Assembly: GCA_021442155.1 (NCBI GenBank) | Contig: CM038222.1 | Coordinates: forward strand, 111,789,121-111,853,120 | Source of the DNA: Cymbidium sinense | Taxonomy: Eukaryota > Streptophyta > Magnoliopsida > Asparagales > Orchidaceae | Length of the DNA: 64,000 nucleotides | Reading direction: 5' to 3' | In this document: piece after piece, positions 1-12,293 of the stretch | How positions within the stretch are numbered: position 1 is the stretch's first letter | Layout: each line of letters begins with the position of its first letter | Notes under the pieces: generated by a model | Databases searched by the model: none | Told to the model about the DNA's origin: nothing | The model's input: only the letters and a program-made list of their open reading frames with translations | Program-made: the position numbers and the translations under genes

Positions 1-818
1 CCGAGATCAACAACTTTGCTCGGAGACAACATAGATTAGAGATACTCTATCATCTACTACTCACGGGCAAACAGTTTAGCAAAAATCCTTCAATAAAACT
101 CTACTCTATTAGATAATAACTTTGCTTGGAGACACAACATAGATTAGAGGTACTCTATCATCTACTACTCACGGGAAAACAGTTTAACAAAAGCCTTCAA
201 CAAAACTCTACTTTATCATCTACTACTTACGAGCAAACAGTTTAACAAAAGCCTTCAACAAAACTCTCATCCAAATACTCAAGAAGACACTCGATGACAT
301 CAAGCGATAGTGGCATTAGAAGTTAGTTGAAGCTTTGTGAGCTTACCGTACAATTTTCATAACTCCAACTCAATCTACCTCATTCTCTTTAGTGTATGGC
401 TCCGAAGTCATTCTACCATTAGAAGTGCAACTCCCATCACTACGGATAGCTGTGGGTAGCAAAATTACAACTGAACAGAATACAAATTTGTGGTTAGAAG
501 AACTCAAAGGATTAGAAGAGAGATGCTTACAAACATGCTAGAACCTCGAGTTATACAAAGTAAAGATGGTTCAAGCTCATAATAAGTTGGTCCTCCCTAG
601 AGCTTTTCAAGAAGGAGAACTTGTTTTAGTTCTAAGAAGACCAATTTTTACCCATCGCAAGATGGGAGGAAAGTTTGAACTCACTTGGGAAGACCCTTTC
701 TCTATAGAAAAGGCTTACTAAGGTGGATCCTATCAACTCATCAACACAAAATAGAATGCCCGATGTTACCTATTAATTAGCTTTACCTTAATAAATACTA
801 TCCACAAACAATGTTAAA
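1..818 (+). pseudogene. Ty3/gypsy Tat-type integrase, 3' fragment
   Basis: Degenerate 3' end of a retrotransposon pol gene. Integrase would join element cDNA to the host chromosome. Reading through frameshifts and stops, positions 220-290 give a YY..(A)N....N.TLI stretch like the end of the plant gypsy integrase core (canonical YYPQANGQ..). Next comes KLVEAL*AYRT (canonical KLVEALWAYRT, Trp codon now stop) near 320-345, then SLVYGSEVILPLEVQLPS near 385-440, and a C-terminal domain ending near 815 with LNKYYP. The family is recognised by these landmarks; Tat lineage is inferred from the match to the other pol fragments here and the repeat-rich tail. The 5' end lies outside the window. Several stops make it non-functional. 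Confidence 0.85.
12..271 (+). repeat. Tandem duplication inside the integrase core fragment
   Basis: A unit of about 107 bp starts at 12 (AACTTTGCTCGGAGAC) and again at 118 (AACTTTGCTTGGAGAC). The internal word TATCATCTACTAC occurs at 48, 156 and 214, so there are two full units and one shortened unit of about 58 bp. The repeated DNA is coding in origin: in the last copy it reads straight into the integrase core, so a piece of integrase was amplified after the element decayed. Confidence 0.8.
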
Positions 819-1029
819 AATTATTTTCCATAAAAAAATTCCTTTTTTTTTATCAAATATCTCTTCAAATTGAAAGCTTTCCAATTACTGAATTTTTGCG
901 ATGTGTTTAGGGTAGGTATAAGAAAACCCAAGTGACATCCTACCCTTCATTAGCACATCACAAACACAAAATTACACATAGACATAAACAAATTAAACAC
1001 AATTCTATTTTCTTTGGGCTACCTGGAGT
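819..1029. other. Spacer after integrase
   Basis: AT-rich sequence between the integrase stop and the repeated 3' untranslated region. It includes a T run near 840-850. No reading frame or RNA signature was seen. Confidence 0.5.
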
Positions 1030-1740
1030 TGAGATAAGACCCCCAGTGGCCCTCACTTAGTAGCTGCTCTAGGTCGAGCTCGATTCACTACTTAGTTAGC
1101 GTGTCTCCCTAGTGGTCTTCTTGCTTAGGAGGATGTGAGTCCTTATGCTTTCTTCCTTGCATAGTCATTATGAACCAATGAGCACCTTGTTAATGTGGTA
1201 TGTTTTATTGCATGACTAATGAGCTACCTCAATGTTGGTTTATTTAAGAAGATGTGAGTCCCCAAGATTTCCTCTTGAACTAGCCACTGTGCACTAACTG
1301 GGGTTGTGTTTATATCTGAGTATTAGGGTAAGACCCCCAGTGGCTCCTCTTCCTCCAAACTACTTCAAGCTTGGGTTCAGTCCTTTATTGTGATTCCCCA
1401 TTTGGTAGTCACCCTAGGTCAGATAGTAGCTGTCTAGCCGATGATACGCTATCCCTATAATCAATTATACTTAAGAAGATGTGAGTCATTGATGCTTTCT
1501 TTCCAGATTGATCCTCATAAATCGACAGACACCTTAGGTTGGTTGGTGTTCACTTTGTTAATAGCAACCCACCCGGTGGATAACACTGCTCAAGCATATG
1601 TGAGTCCCCATGCTTTCTCCGTGAGCCAGCCACTTTATACCTATAGGCTTTATATTGCAGGGATTAGTATAAGACCCCAAGAGGCACCTTCGAGGTATTT
1701 TTTGCAGAATATTTTCTCTTCTCCTTTCGAGGTTTTAGAC
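1030..1740 (+). repeat. Two-unit tandem repeat in 3' untranslated region of a Tat element
   Basis: The word AGACCCCCAGTGGC or a variant occurs near 1039, 1332 and 1672. The word TGTGAGTC occurs near 1134, 1255, 1480 and 1600. The spacing 1134 to 1480 and 1255 to 1600 is about 345 bp, so this is one full duplication plus a partial third unit. Its place, directly after pol, is where Tat/Ogre elements usually carry tandem repeats. A 104-residue open frame at 1441-1755 falls inside the repeats and resembles no known protein; I treat it as chance. Confidence 0.75.
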
Positions 1741-2149
1741 CTTGAATTCTACTGAATGCTGATCTTTTTCAATTTCTCTTTGTCGGCTACTGTCTTTTTT
1801 TTTCAGTTTTTACCTTTTCTTTAGCTTTTTTTATTTTCAACTTTTTTTGTACTTAGATGAAGATTTAACTCTTTAATCTTCTTGTAGCGTCTAGAGCATT
1901 ATATCTTTGAGCCTTATCCCCCATAAGGACTTTATATCCCTTTCTGTAGTCTAATAAAATATTATTTTATATTTTTGTATCATTGTATGTCTTTCATTTA
2001 AAAAATTTTATGTGGAATGTATATTATAAATTTGAAGAATTATTTAATGTTAATAAAATTTGTATTTATGTATTTTTTTATTGTTATATAAAATTTTGTG
2101 TTCTAATAATTCAAAATTTTAAAAAAAGTTAGTTTTAGTACTTAATTTG
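1741..2149. other. AT-rich stretch, no gene seen
   Basis: T-rich sequence with polyadenylation-like words (AATAAAAT near 1953) and no reading frame. It could be the decayed end of the Tat element above, but no LTR start was recognised. Confidence 0.4.
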
Positions 2150-2378
2150 ATAAAGTCGAGCATATTTCGAGCTTCTTCACGAGCTGAAATTGAGCTGATT
2201 CGAGCAAATAGATAAACGAGCCTTATTCGAGCTAAACACGAGCATATTTAAGCTCAAATGAGCAATAACGAGCCAAACACGAACATTCTCATAACAAGCT
2301 TAACAAGCGAACACCTAAACAAATATAAATGGAGAACCGCAGCCGCTCTCGTTCATGTTTGACTCGTTTACACCCCTA
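2150..2378. mobile_element. Possible hAT-type DNA transposon fragment
   Basis: The segment is dense in CGAGC/GAGCT words and ends with GACTCGTTTACACCCCTA. Its reverse complement, TAGGGGTGTAAACGAGTC, resembles the terminal inverted repeat of many non-autonomous plant hAT elements (family knowledge). The matching inverted end was not found on the left and no target duplication was found, so this would be a 5'-truncated fragment. Confidence 0.4.
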
Positions 2379-4392
2379 TTGACTGCATGTTCTACATTTA
2401 AGTTGACGGGTGAATTAGCATGAATCTCAGGAAACTTCAGAAATTGTAAGGATGGAAATATCATCTAATATTTATTTCATTGGGCTAGATAATTTGATCA
2501 CAAACTAAAATATTTTTATGAGTTATCAAAATTAATATTAATATTAATTCTATTATTATTATTTTTTTTTATTAAAACTATAGTGAAACTAAATTTATAT
2601 GATAATTGTCTTATTCAGTACATACAAAATTAGTTTGCTCATATCAAATTTGTGCATAAACTCTTATGATAAGCATACATATGATTAATAAAACTTCTAT
2701 TTCTACATTTTCCAAAAAGTGTAGAATACTCTTTAAATGTTAAAAATATAATAAACAAAGTAATAATTTATGTGTTATGCCTATATGAACGAGAAATATA
2801 TTTTCTATATCTTATCAATAAATTTTTATTATCAAATTTTAAGTAACTAAATTTTATTAATATATTACCGCCCATGAAAAATTGAATTAGCTAAGATTAG
2901 TGGACTTATATTAATGTCCACAAATGCTTTCTCAAAAATTAAATTGGCTACGTAAACGAATCAAGTTGTAAGAAATTCTGGATGTGAGCTCATATATATA
3001 TATATATATACCTATTAATTTTATGATCAATTTAGGTTTTTGCGGCATCTTATTAATTTTATTTGGAATTATATATTTAGAGATCGAGTATTTTATTTAT
3101 TTTTATGATGGACTAAAATTATAATAAAATACACTCAAATATAAATAATGTCATGGTGTTCAGTCTAAAGGATTAGTTCTTATTTTTAGTCATATCTCAT
3201 TTTAAGTTAAAAGAAAGCACTTTCTCTCTCTTAAGAACAACATATTACATGTGAAAGATTAAGAATCTCATATTTACTTTTCCATGAGTCAGATATAGTT
3301 TCAATTAAATCTTCTTGATAATTTGATATTAGATTTGAACACTATAAATTTATTTTTATCTTTATTTATTTCCAATAAGGGGCATCAAAGCTGATTAATA
3401 TGTTGAATCATTGAGAAATAGATTTCTCTCAATCTTTTCTATTGGGTCAAAATAATTATTTTATTTTTGCAAACTGTACGACTTTTTATATTGAGAATCG
3501 ATATTTTTTTATATCTACTCTTGATTTTGAGTGAAAATATTTAATCAAGATTAGGCAATGTTTGCTCGATATTTTGATCAAAATTTTAATTTTCATGTAA
3601 TTGATTCATTTATTTTTCACCATTGTGATCTTATTTTTGAGAAAGAAAATTCATATTTAGCCATATCAATTTGATTGTTTTAATAATAAGAAATTTTTAG
3701 TGATTTCATAGAAGACAAAGAGCCATGCCAAAGATAATTAATGTGAGCTCTTATTATTGTTTAAGATGTCAAAGAATTGAATTATCCAAATTTGAATGGT
3801 AATTGAATCGGTTGATCTTTTCTGAAAAATGTATTCTGCATAGAAGTTTTCTTTTTTAATTTTTCCTTCTAAGCCATTTCATTATTAAAAAAAGGTTTAT
3901 TTCAGAAGATGAAAATGTACTTTTTATTGATAATATTATGGGATTATCATTTTTTTTTTGCATTTAATAATTTTATAATATGTTCAGAACTAGTCAAAAG
4001 CAATTTCTTTTGCTTTACCCGATTTCATTGCTTGAAAATTCATTAATTATATTAATTATAATGGCCAATAAAGAGGCGTTTTGTCTATCACATTTCATTC
4101 AAAATAATTGGATGTTTATGGAAGACGGTTTAAACATTTGATGGTTTTATATTTGAAACACTAAATATTTACATTAGTCATTTCTTTCGAAATATTTACA
4201 TGGCTAAAACTATTTTGATATAAATAATTATTTGAGTAATGAAATGATCTATAGTAAATGTTTAAGAGTTTTTTCTATTATTATAAATATTATTATGTAA
4301 ACCTTTAAACTTTTATACAATCGTGAGATAACTAATGTATAAATGTTTCTAAATAATATTATATCATATTTAATCTATGGTTAAGAATGTTA
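2379..4392. other. AT-rich intergenic DNA
   Basis: About 2 kb with no recognisable coding region on either strand. It holds a short TA microsatellite near 2994-3009. Nothing else was supported. Confidence 0.5.

Positions 4393-4470
<78 letters not shown>
4393..4470. repeat. (TA)n microsatellite
   Basis: An almost pure TA dinucleotide run of roughly 70 bp, interrupted once (TATTATATA) at the right end. A second TA run lies at about 4627-4651. These runs mark the two ends of the duplicated segment described next. Confidence 0.95.
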
Positions 4471-4471
<1 letters not shown>

Positions 4472-4472
4472 C

Positions 4473-4806
4473 ATGCATATAAATATAGTACCATATATCG
4501 AACTAAAGTTAATTGTTTCAGCAATTCTTACATGCATATAATTATTAATCAAATATTTTGTTTATAATTATTCATTATTTCAAATAATATTTTAACTTGA
4601 AATAATATGCCACCAAAATGATCTCTATTATATATATATATATATATATATGCATATATATATAGTGTCATATATCCAACTAAAGTTAATTGTTCCAGCA
4701 ATTCTTACATGCATATAATCATTAATAAAATATTTTGTTTATAATTATTCACTATTTCAAAAATATTTTAAATTGAAATAATATGCCATCAAAATGATCT
4801 CTATTA
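4473..4806. repeat. 177-bp direct duplication bordered by TA runs
   Basis: The segment beginning AACTAAAGTTAATTGTT at 4501 recurs at 4678 with a few substitutions, giving an offset of 177 bp. Both copies share the words ATTCTTACATGCATATAAT and AATATGCCA.CAAAATGAT and each is preceded by a TA tract. Expansion between TA microsatellites is the likely mechanism. Confidence 0.85.
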
Positions 4807-5655
4807 TATAAATTTATTTGTTTTGAAATATGTGAATATTATCTAATGGTTATGTTTGTATCTATGCAAAACAAATAATTGGCCCAAAGGAAGATTATTT
4901 TTTTGGCCAAATTTTACGCAGTAACAAATATGTGATAATTTTGCATTTCTCATACATATAATATGTCGATAAAAAATACATATTATTTATAGAATTTATT
5001 ATCAATATTTGTTTATTATAATTTAAAAGTAACATTTAAAAATTATTATTTTTGTCTAAAGATGATATTACAATATTGTGCGAAATTTCTTATGAGGGTC
5101 CAACTTATTAAACATTTCAGTTCTAGTATGTATATTGTTGATATTTTATTTATATTATATATGTATGATGAAATGATAAAGTTGTTAATTATGAGTATAT
5201 TTTTGGTCTTTCTAGTTAATGCTTCTTATATATCTATCAATTTAAATAACATTCAAGTGCTTATTGGCACTAACTTTAAGAAATCGAAAGACATATCACC
5301 ATAGTTCTTGGATGTTTGGATCTTGAATATGCGATCTAGATAAAACTCCTGTTGCCCATACTATGAAAAGCACTATTGAACAAAGGGCTAACATTAAAAA
5401 GTGAAAGCATTTTAACTACATGAGTTTAATGATCATGAAACAATTTATTTCAGAAATCATAAGGGATGCAATGCCTGAAGAAGAATGTGCTAAAAACTTT
5501 CTAAACCAAATAGCAGACTATTTTCATTCGTTCTAAGAAGGTTGAAGTGAGTACTATTCTTAATAAGTTTGGTTTAATGCAGTATAAATGTAATGGAAAT
5601 ATAAGGGTATACATTATAGAGATATCTAATTTTATTACTAGACTAAGAGCACTAA

Positions 5656-6195
5656 TGTTAGAGATTGTATACCCAAAGTAGTGGGTAGGCCAAATGAGTT
5701 ATAAGTTAAGAAAACAATACTTAAATGGTACTTGATGACCTAGAATAAAAATACTCACTAGAAGGAGCTCCCAACAAGAAAAGATAGATTTGACCCAACA
5801 AACCAAGGACTTAGAGAGTGATAATTCAAGGGCAAGATTTAATTCCACTCACCAGTACTTAGCGACAAGGCTGAGGAACAACATGATCACTCTCCTTAAT
5901 CTCATTCTTACTCGAACACTCAATGGACCATACTCACTCACTGCCATCAGCTTAGGTGACAATTTTTGTATTTATCTTACATAATCTTTCTATTTATGAC
6001 CACTCTTTGATATTATAAAGGGGGTCTTCCATCTTATTAGGGGACATTTTTGCTCTTTTTCTAGACCCCTATATTCTGTACTCAAATTTTGGGCTTTCTA
6101 AATAATAAAGATTATAATTTTACTGTGCTTTCCTACTTTCCCGTCTTCTTGCTACCTATCTTTCTATTTAAGCCTATTTCTTAGGTATCTCAAAA
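5656..6195 (+). mobile_element. LTR-like insertion in the copia gag
   Basis: The copia gag frame stops matching at about 5656, where TGTTAGAGATTGTATACCC begins, and resumes near 6230. The inserted DNA starts with TG, holds a TATA-like ATTATAAAGGGGG near 6012 and a polyadenylation-like AATAAAG near 6103. That is the layout of a solo LTR. The right border is approximate and no target duplication was found. A 64-residue open frame at 5790-5984 lies inside and has no recognisable similarity. Confidence 0.5.
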
Positions 6196-6836
6196 GTTCA
6201 TACCTCCATCTATAAATAGATTTGTATTTAACAAAGATATCTCAAAGCTCAATGTGTACAAGAGGAAGATAGATTGAAAAATGAAAATATAGAAAGTGTT
6301 CATTTAGCAACTTCATCTCGTAGCATTATTACTATAAGAAAAAAGGACTTATAAAAGCAAATGAGATGTAGACAATGAGACTTCATAGCATAAGGTGCAA
6401 ATAGAAATAAGATAATGCTATCACTTATTTAGTTTGCAAGAAGGCCGATAAAATGAAGAAAGATTATCCTAAGTATGCTATTTGGTTCATAAAAAAGAGT
6501 AAACTTCTTAACTTTGTTTGTTCTAAAGTTAATTTATCCTTAGTAACAAATAATACTTAGCTGATAAATATATGTGTAATTACTCAAATAAGTGTGGCTA
6601 TGAAGGGTTATCAAAGGAGTTGAATATGAATTGATATTGAAATATTCATTGATGTAGATAATGGAAATAAGGCTCCTATTGAAGCAATATATTTATATAG
6701 ATTATATCTAGAAGCTGATTGTATTTTAGATTTACATAAGACATTTTATGTACCATCATTTTGATGAAAGTTAATTTCTATTTCTTATTTGAAAAAGTCT
6801 GGTTATTCTTGTTCATTTAGAAATACAAAATTTAGT

Positions 6837-6897
6837 CATTTTCTATAACCAATTATTATTGGTACAATCATTTTCTATAACCAATTATTATTGGTAC
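6837..6897. repeat. 32-bp tandem duplication
   Basis: CATTTTCTATAACCAATTA begins at 6837 and again at 6869, offset 32 bp, nearly identical. It lies within the decayed copia sequence. Confidence 0.85.
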
Positions 6898-7059
6898 CAA
6901 TTTCATTGATAATCAATATAAATTAGATATTTCTACTTCATAGATTAATGAAACTTTACATGAAAATAATTTTAGAACAAAGTAAAATTTTTTTTAAAAA
7001 AGGATTCCTATATGTTATGACACGACTTGTTGTTCACCTAAGAAAAATTTTGTTCTTCT

Positions 7060-7715
7060 GTCTAGAGTGCCACAATGGTGTGTTCATGGCGCCAAGGCAC
7101 TGCCTTAGCCTTCTAGAAGGATAACTTCTCAAGGCCAGCTATCAAAACTATGGTACAATGAAACAAAGCTATGATCTTGGCATCAAGGCACTGAACTGAC
7201 TATTGAGAGGGAATAGTTACAAGAAACAATGCTATAAATAGGAGTGTCTAGTTCACTTTTGGGCTCTCACTGCATTCTAGGACTACACTTGTACTCTCGA
7301 TGATCTTTGTTTGCTCTGAGATTCCCCATTCACTTCGAGTAAAAGATCTGTCATTTTATCTTTAAAAAGTGGATTTAAACTATAATCTCACCATTGATTA
7401 TGAATCTAGTGAGGAAAATAGAAATCAGAATATTAGAGATTTGATGATCTCTATTGTTGAACTTCATTTTAGTGTGAGATGAAAACCCCTCCTCTCCATC
7501 AATTTTAGATCTAGAACAAGGGAGAAGCATGGTTTACATTATAATTTATGGAATCTAGCAGTGCTAAAGCAAAATACTATTGAAATTTTTAAAAAATACT
7601 TTAAAATTCTAACATTAAATTTAATTTCTAACCCACTGTTGGATAGAAAAATTCCCACACATATATAGAGTCACCTTCAAATCTATGGTGAAAGGAGAGG
7701 CAAAATTTTTATATG
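7060..7715 (+). promoter_or_regulatory. Promoter-like LTR fragment with TATA box
   Basis: GCTATAAATAGGAGTG near 7228-7243 is a good plant TATA box. Upstream, 7085-7200, are GC-richer words of the type GGCGCCAAGGCACTG, and similar words occur at 15600-15870 and 17270-17770. Downstream, 7250-7330, is a pyrimidine-rich stretch suited to a transcript start. No reading frame follows. I infer an LTR or LTR-derived promoter of the element type represented near 17 kb, abutting copy A's leader. Confidence 0.4.
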
Positions 7716-9288
7716 TGGGAATTCATCATGGTAAGACACCACGTAGATCCATAGATGTACGTATTCAGGTGATCGGATACATCATCAAGGAAATAGTATA
7801 CTATCTCAAAAGATAGAAGTCATTACCCTTTAATGGAACAAATCACCTCAATAAGGACTCCTAAGGATGATGGGTCTGCATATGTACCAAAGATTCTTCC
7901 CCTACTTTACATGAAAAGGTAAAGCAGGATTTATTTTAAATTGGGTTCGTTAAGTTCCCTACAGGGGCAAGCCCCCATAGTTAATTGTATCCTAAGGGAT
8001 GGGATCCCTTAAGAAAACTCTCGATTAAGATAAATGATCATTATCTTTGAAGATTTCAATAGGAAGGACTATCAATCGATTGGTTCATTTTTGAAAGATC
8101 AAAATGAGATTGATCAAAAGAGGGAGTTATTATCGAAATTAAAATGAAAGATAACTAGGAGATGCTCACGATGCTAGGAACCTAGTGAGCATCTCAAACT
8201 ATCATATAATTGGCCTTTACATTTTAGAAATTGATTTAGTTTATTTGAGTTATATTTTTCATTGGAAAGTTAGGAATTAATATTCATTAACACAAGATTA
8301 AGGAAATTCCTAAGAGGTGAGGAATTATGCTTATGGCCCATAAAGGGGAAAAGCAACCTCAAAACCTAAATTCGGGGAGCTTCAGTGAGAGCTGGAAGCA
8401 CATTCTAAATCTAAGGAAAAAATGGGTATTTGGTTTGCCTCCATAAGAGATGACAAACCACCGAACAACTTGGACTTACAACTGCCAAGGGTGGCCGCCA
8501 ACTAACTCCTCCTATGATTTTAAATTCATGTAGGCAAGTCTTTATGCTTATGCAAGATAACTAGGCTATTTTTATTTAGAAAGAGACTAAATCCTTAAAC
8601 TCACTCCTAAAGAGACTAGATCATGTAAAGGGTATGCTTTAAATGACCTAAATCTAATACATTTCAAATTTTATTTTATTATATTTTGGACAATCATTTT
8701 GACTCAGGCTAATAGGATTTTTTTTATGACTAATGCATGATAAATTAGATTATTTGCCAAAATAAATGAGAAGTTTAGGAGGTGAGTTTCCACCACAGCC
8801 TTCAAAGGTTAAGCCAAAGTTCTCTAGAAAAGATGGAAGCCCTCCAATCAAGAGTGAAATAAGATGGATTTGTGCATGATATTATAAGGAAATCCTCAAC
8901 CAGCTAAAGGGTTGCTAATTCTTTTATCTTGATTTTAATTCTAAGATTTAGGTGAGGTTATGAGTTGTTTATTTTTATTTCAAGTTTTTAAGTTGGGTAA
9001 AAGAGTTATCTTTTCCAAAAGAGCCTAATTCTCATCCAGGCCATACATAAAGCAAGGAACAAACTAGGAAAAACATGTCACTTAATGCAAAAGCTAAACA
9101 AATCATCAAATAATTTTTAAACCTAATGGCAAAAAGAATAAATGGTCGTTTGTGGTCAAGCACCACCGCACAAACCAAAAAATATCAAATATGGGTAGCC
9201 GAGCTCTACCCTTATACAACCCAGATTACAAATGAATTGAATTACAATTAAGCAAAAGAATTCATTGTTATGGGGGTCTTCAAGCTTC

Positions 9289-9350
9289 ATTCTTCTTTCT
9301 TCTTTCTTCTTTCTTCTTTCTTCTTTCTTTCTTCATTTCTTCTTTCTTCT
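9289..9350. repeat. (TTCTTTC)n minisatellite
   Basis: Repeats of TTCTTTC with small variants. It lies within copy A, next to the GGGGGTCTTC word that copy D also carries near 51889; the minisatellite itself is not present in D. Confidence 0.9.
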
Positions 9351-12293
9351 TTGGTTCATTCTTTTAGATGGTTGGAAAGTGGATGCTCCAGGGCTTCACA
9401 TGGTACATAAGATGGGCTCTTATGACCAATGTTCATCCTAATCTCCATAATAATTCATTCCAAAATTCTAATTATATAATTTTTACATGAAAAGGAAAAG
9501 TATAAATCTAACTAACACCTACAAAACAAAGGTTAGTCAAATCACACCACACAAATCTCAAGCATGTATATTGGACTTATCACCCCACACATGGGTGACT
9601 AAGTCTACCTGGCCTATGGATTAAGCTAAGGGGTATAAGCACCTGTAAGCAAGAAGCAGTTATATTTTTATTTATGATATCGCCCCTTTAGCACAATCCC
9701 CTGCAGAAAAGAATAGTTAGACTAAGCACGTCCTACCATTCATTCTACGAGCATACACCCTAACATCTAGTCTAAAACATATATCATAAAATAAAACAAA
9801 GCATCAAACTATGCACTGACCTAACCTAAAGCTAGAAGTGGTGACTTAGGCTAATGTGTGTGCTTTGAAGGATTGTGTGGTATGCTTAGCTTAGGATTTT
9901 GGGTTTAAATTTTCTAAGTGTGAAGAACTTGTTCAACTTAGAGGAGAGTTTCATTTAAGTTTTTTAGTGTTTTGGGTTAATTTTATTTCATTTTTTATTT
10001 TGTTTAAGTGAATCCTATAATTAAATACTAAGTTATGAAGAGAGGGAAAGAGAACTTTTCTTTCCTTCCCAAATCCTTAAGTAATTTCTAAAGTAGATTC
10101 AAATTTTAGTTTGATTTAGGTGAATATTTTGATTAAATATTTTAATTAATCCTAAATTTAGATCAACTCTAAACAAACCTATCCACAAAGAAAGGCATTT
10201 TAAGATTAAGAAAAATGAATCAAAATTCACATAACACACATTACTTCAATTATTTCCCAACATATATAACATGCATATGGATGGATCGTAAGCATATATA
10301 TACATGCAAATGAGAATAGTTAACACACTTTATGATGCATGCTAAGTAATCCATTTATGAAAATTTATAAGTTAAACATGTATGGTTTTTCTTAAGTAGA
10401 AAAGGTTTTCCTAATCTAAAATTTCACATACATGCATGAAAGTAAGAAAGGCATAAGTGAGTACATTGTCATTGTTAACCAAAAGTGTAAGGTATAAGAC
10501 TTACTTAGGGCTTCTTAAAGCCTCGAAACATCAGGGTTTTCTAGACTAATATACCACTTTCCTTAAGTACTAACATGCATATAAAGAAATGAAATGGAAA
10601 AGGAATATGCAAAAGTTGTTTAAGAGTTTCATTTTTGTTTATACAATTTATTCATGCAAGTGTAGAAAATCCTTCTTAGATGATGGAAAAGGGATGAATA
10701 AGATATAAAATTAAGTGTTGGGTTCTTTTCAAATGAACCCTACATCTTACCACCCCTTATTCAAAACTATGCCAACATAAGAAAGGAAGGAAAGGCTACA
10801 CTAAACATTACTTTATAATCTATCACATGCAAGCTTATAATTAAATTATAAGAATAGCACACATTTAAATTTTATGTTTCATTTATAGGTTTTGAAAATA
10901 GTTTAGATTTAGTAGTGACAATAGCCACTCATATTTTACTTTAGCCAACACATGCACATTTGAGTTAAAGTAAACAATTTCATTTTTGAAAATTTAAAAA
11001 TGAAATTATGAATGCATGAATCACATGGCATACAATTTAACATGTTGGGAAAGATATAAAGCAATGAAAGCATGTAAAAAAAACTCACTTTACCTAAATC
11101 CCAAAGACATTCTTAAAGAATAAGAAAATTTAGAATAAATCAAAGTGAATTTTAAAAATGATTTTTGTTTGTTTGAAGTTTGATTTAATTTTGAAAAGGT
11201 TATATGAGTTTGTTGTTCCTAACCCATTCCCACATGTGTTTTGTATTTTTTTTACTTTTAGATAATTAAATCCATTTTTATACATTGATTAGGTTAAGGT
11301 ATGAATTAAGTGGCTTAATTAACCCTTACCTACACCACCTTAGAAAAATTAACTATGTAATTATAAGCCAATGAAATGACATAAAACCCACAAAGCATTT
11401 AAATTTGCAATGTACCTAATAATGAAAATGCCTAATACAATTTGACTCACAATTAAAAGTTCATTAAGCTAAGGGGTTTTAGCTTAAGTACTTTTAAAAT
11501 CCCCTTTCACACTTATGAAAGGGGTTTTAATTTCCTTAATTAGACTTAGGCTATTAAACACCTAAGCATCTACCCAAGGTAGATTAATTAAATTCTAAAA
11601 AATTTAAAATTTTTTGAAAATTGTTTAAAGGGATAATTAATGAATTAATCCTAAATTAAGAAGGGATTAAGGAAAGAAAAGGAAGTTTAGGTAATAGCTT
11701 AAGGGAAATACCCCAAAAATATTTCATAAAATCCCTACTCACTAGATTTGACCTTAATCAAACTTAATCATAGGGAAAATCCATAAATACATCTTAATTA
11801 CCCTTAATTACATGAAGGGGGTGATTAGGGAATGAGCTAGCAATTTTCTCAATTAAGCACTCAGTAAATCTCAAGAAAATTAGGGGAGGTAGAGGTCATC
11901 CCATAAAATGAACCCTAGAAATTTGAGATTAATTTGTGACTTAATTAGGGAGTAATTAGCTAATTAAAATTACCAAAGAAACTTAAATTCAGAGAAAAGG
12001 GTAATTCAAAATCCATTGAAAACATTTTTTAAATATTTTAGAGGAAATTATCTATCCAAGGCATTTTTTTTAATTTTTTGATTTTTCTATGAGGAGTTAT
12101 GATTTTTAGAAGCTATCAAAATTAATTAGAAATTAATTAGTTAAATAACTAATCCCCACTTAATACCAAGCCCACGGTGCGACGCGTGACAGCGGCAGTC
12201 AGTGCGCTTTACACGTGTCGCACTGTGAGCCACTCACTTAAATGTCAAATCAAGGGAGCGGCTGGCAGCGCACGTGCTTTTATCCTTGGCCAT

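Larger units (their letters stand above)
5223..6960 (+). pseudogene. Ty1/copia gag and protease-region remnant
   Basis: Broken gag of a copia retrotransposon, which would form the virus-like particle. The first recognisable part is LNNIQVLIGTNFKKSKD near 5233-5292, matching the start of plant copia gag (L....VLNGTNFK.WK). It continues through scattered frames to LNKFG near 5560. After an insertion, the gag end is seen with VCKKADKMKKDYPKY near 6437-6480, where canonical CX2CX4HX4C zinc-knuckle residues are partly lost. Then comes a pre-protease and protease stretch with LISISYLKKSGYSCSF near 6770-6820. Reverse transcriptase and integrase are absent. Many stops are present; clearly a pseudogene. 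Confidence 0.8.

Noticed and set aside
1441..1755. 104-codon open frame
   Set aside because: It spans part of a tandem repeat in a retroelement untranslated region, its equivalent in the first repeat unit is not open, and it resembles no protein I know.
5062..5222. First two thirds of an 80-codon open frame as a membrane protein gene
   Set aside because: Its hydrophobic start is AT-rich upstream DNA; only the end matches copia gag, so the start codon is not meaningful.
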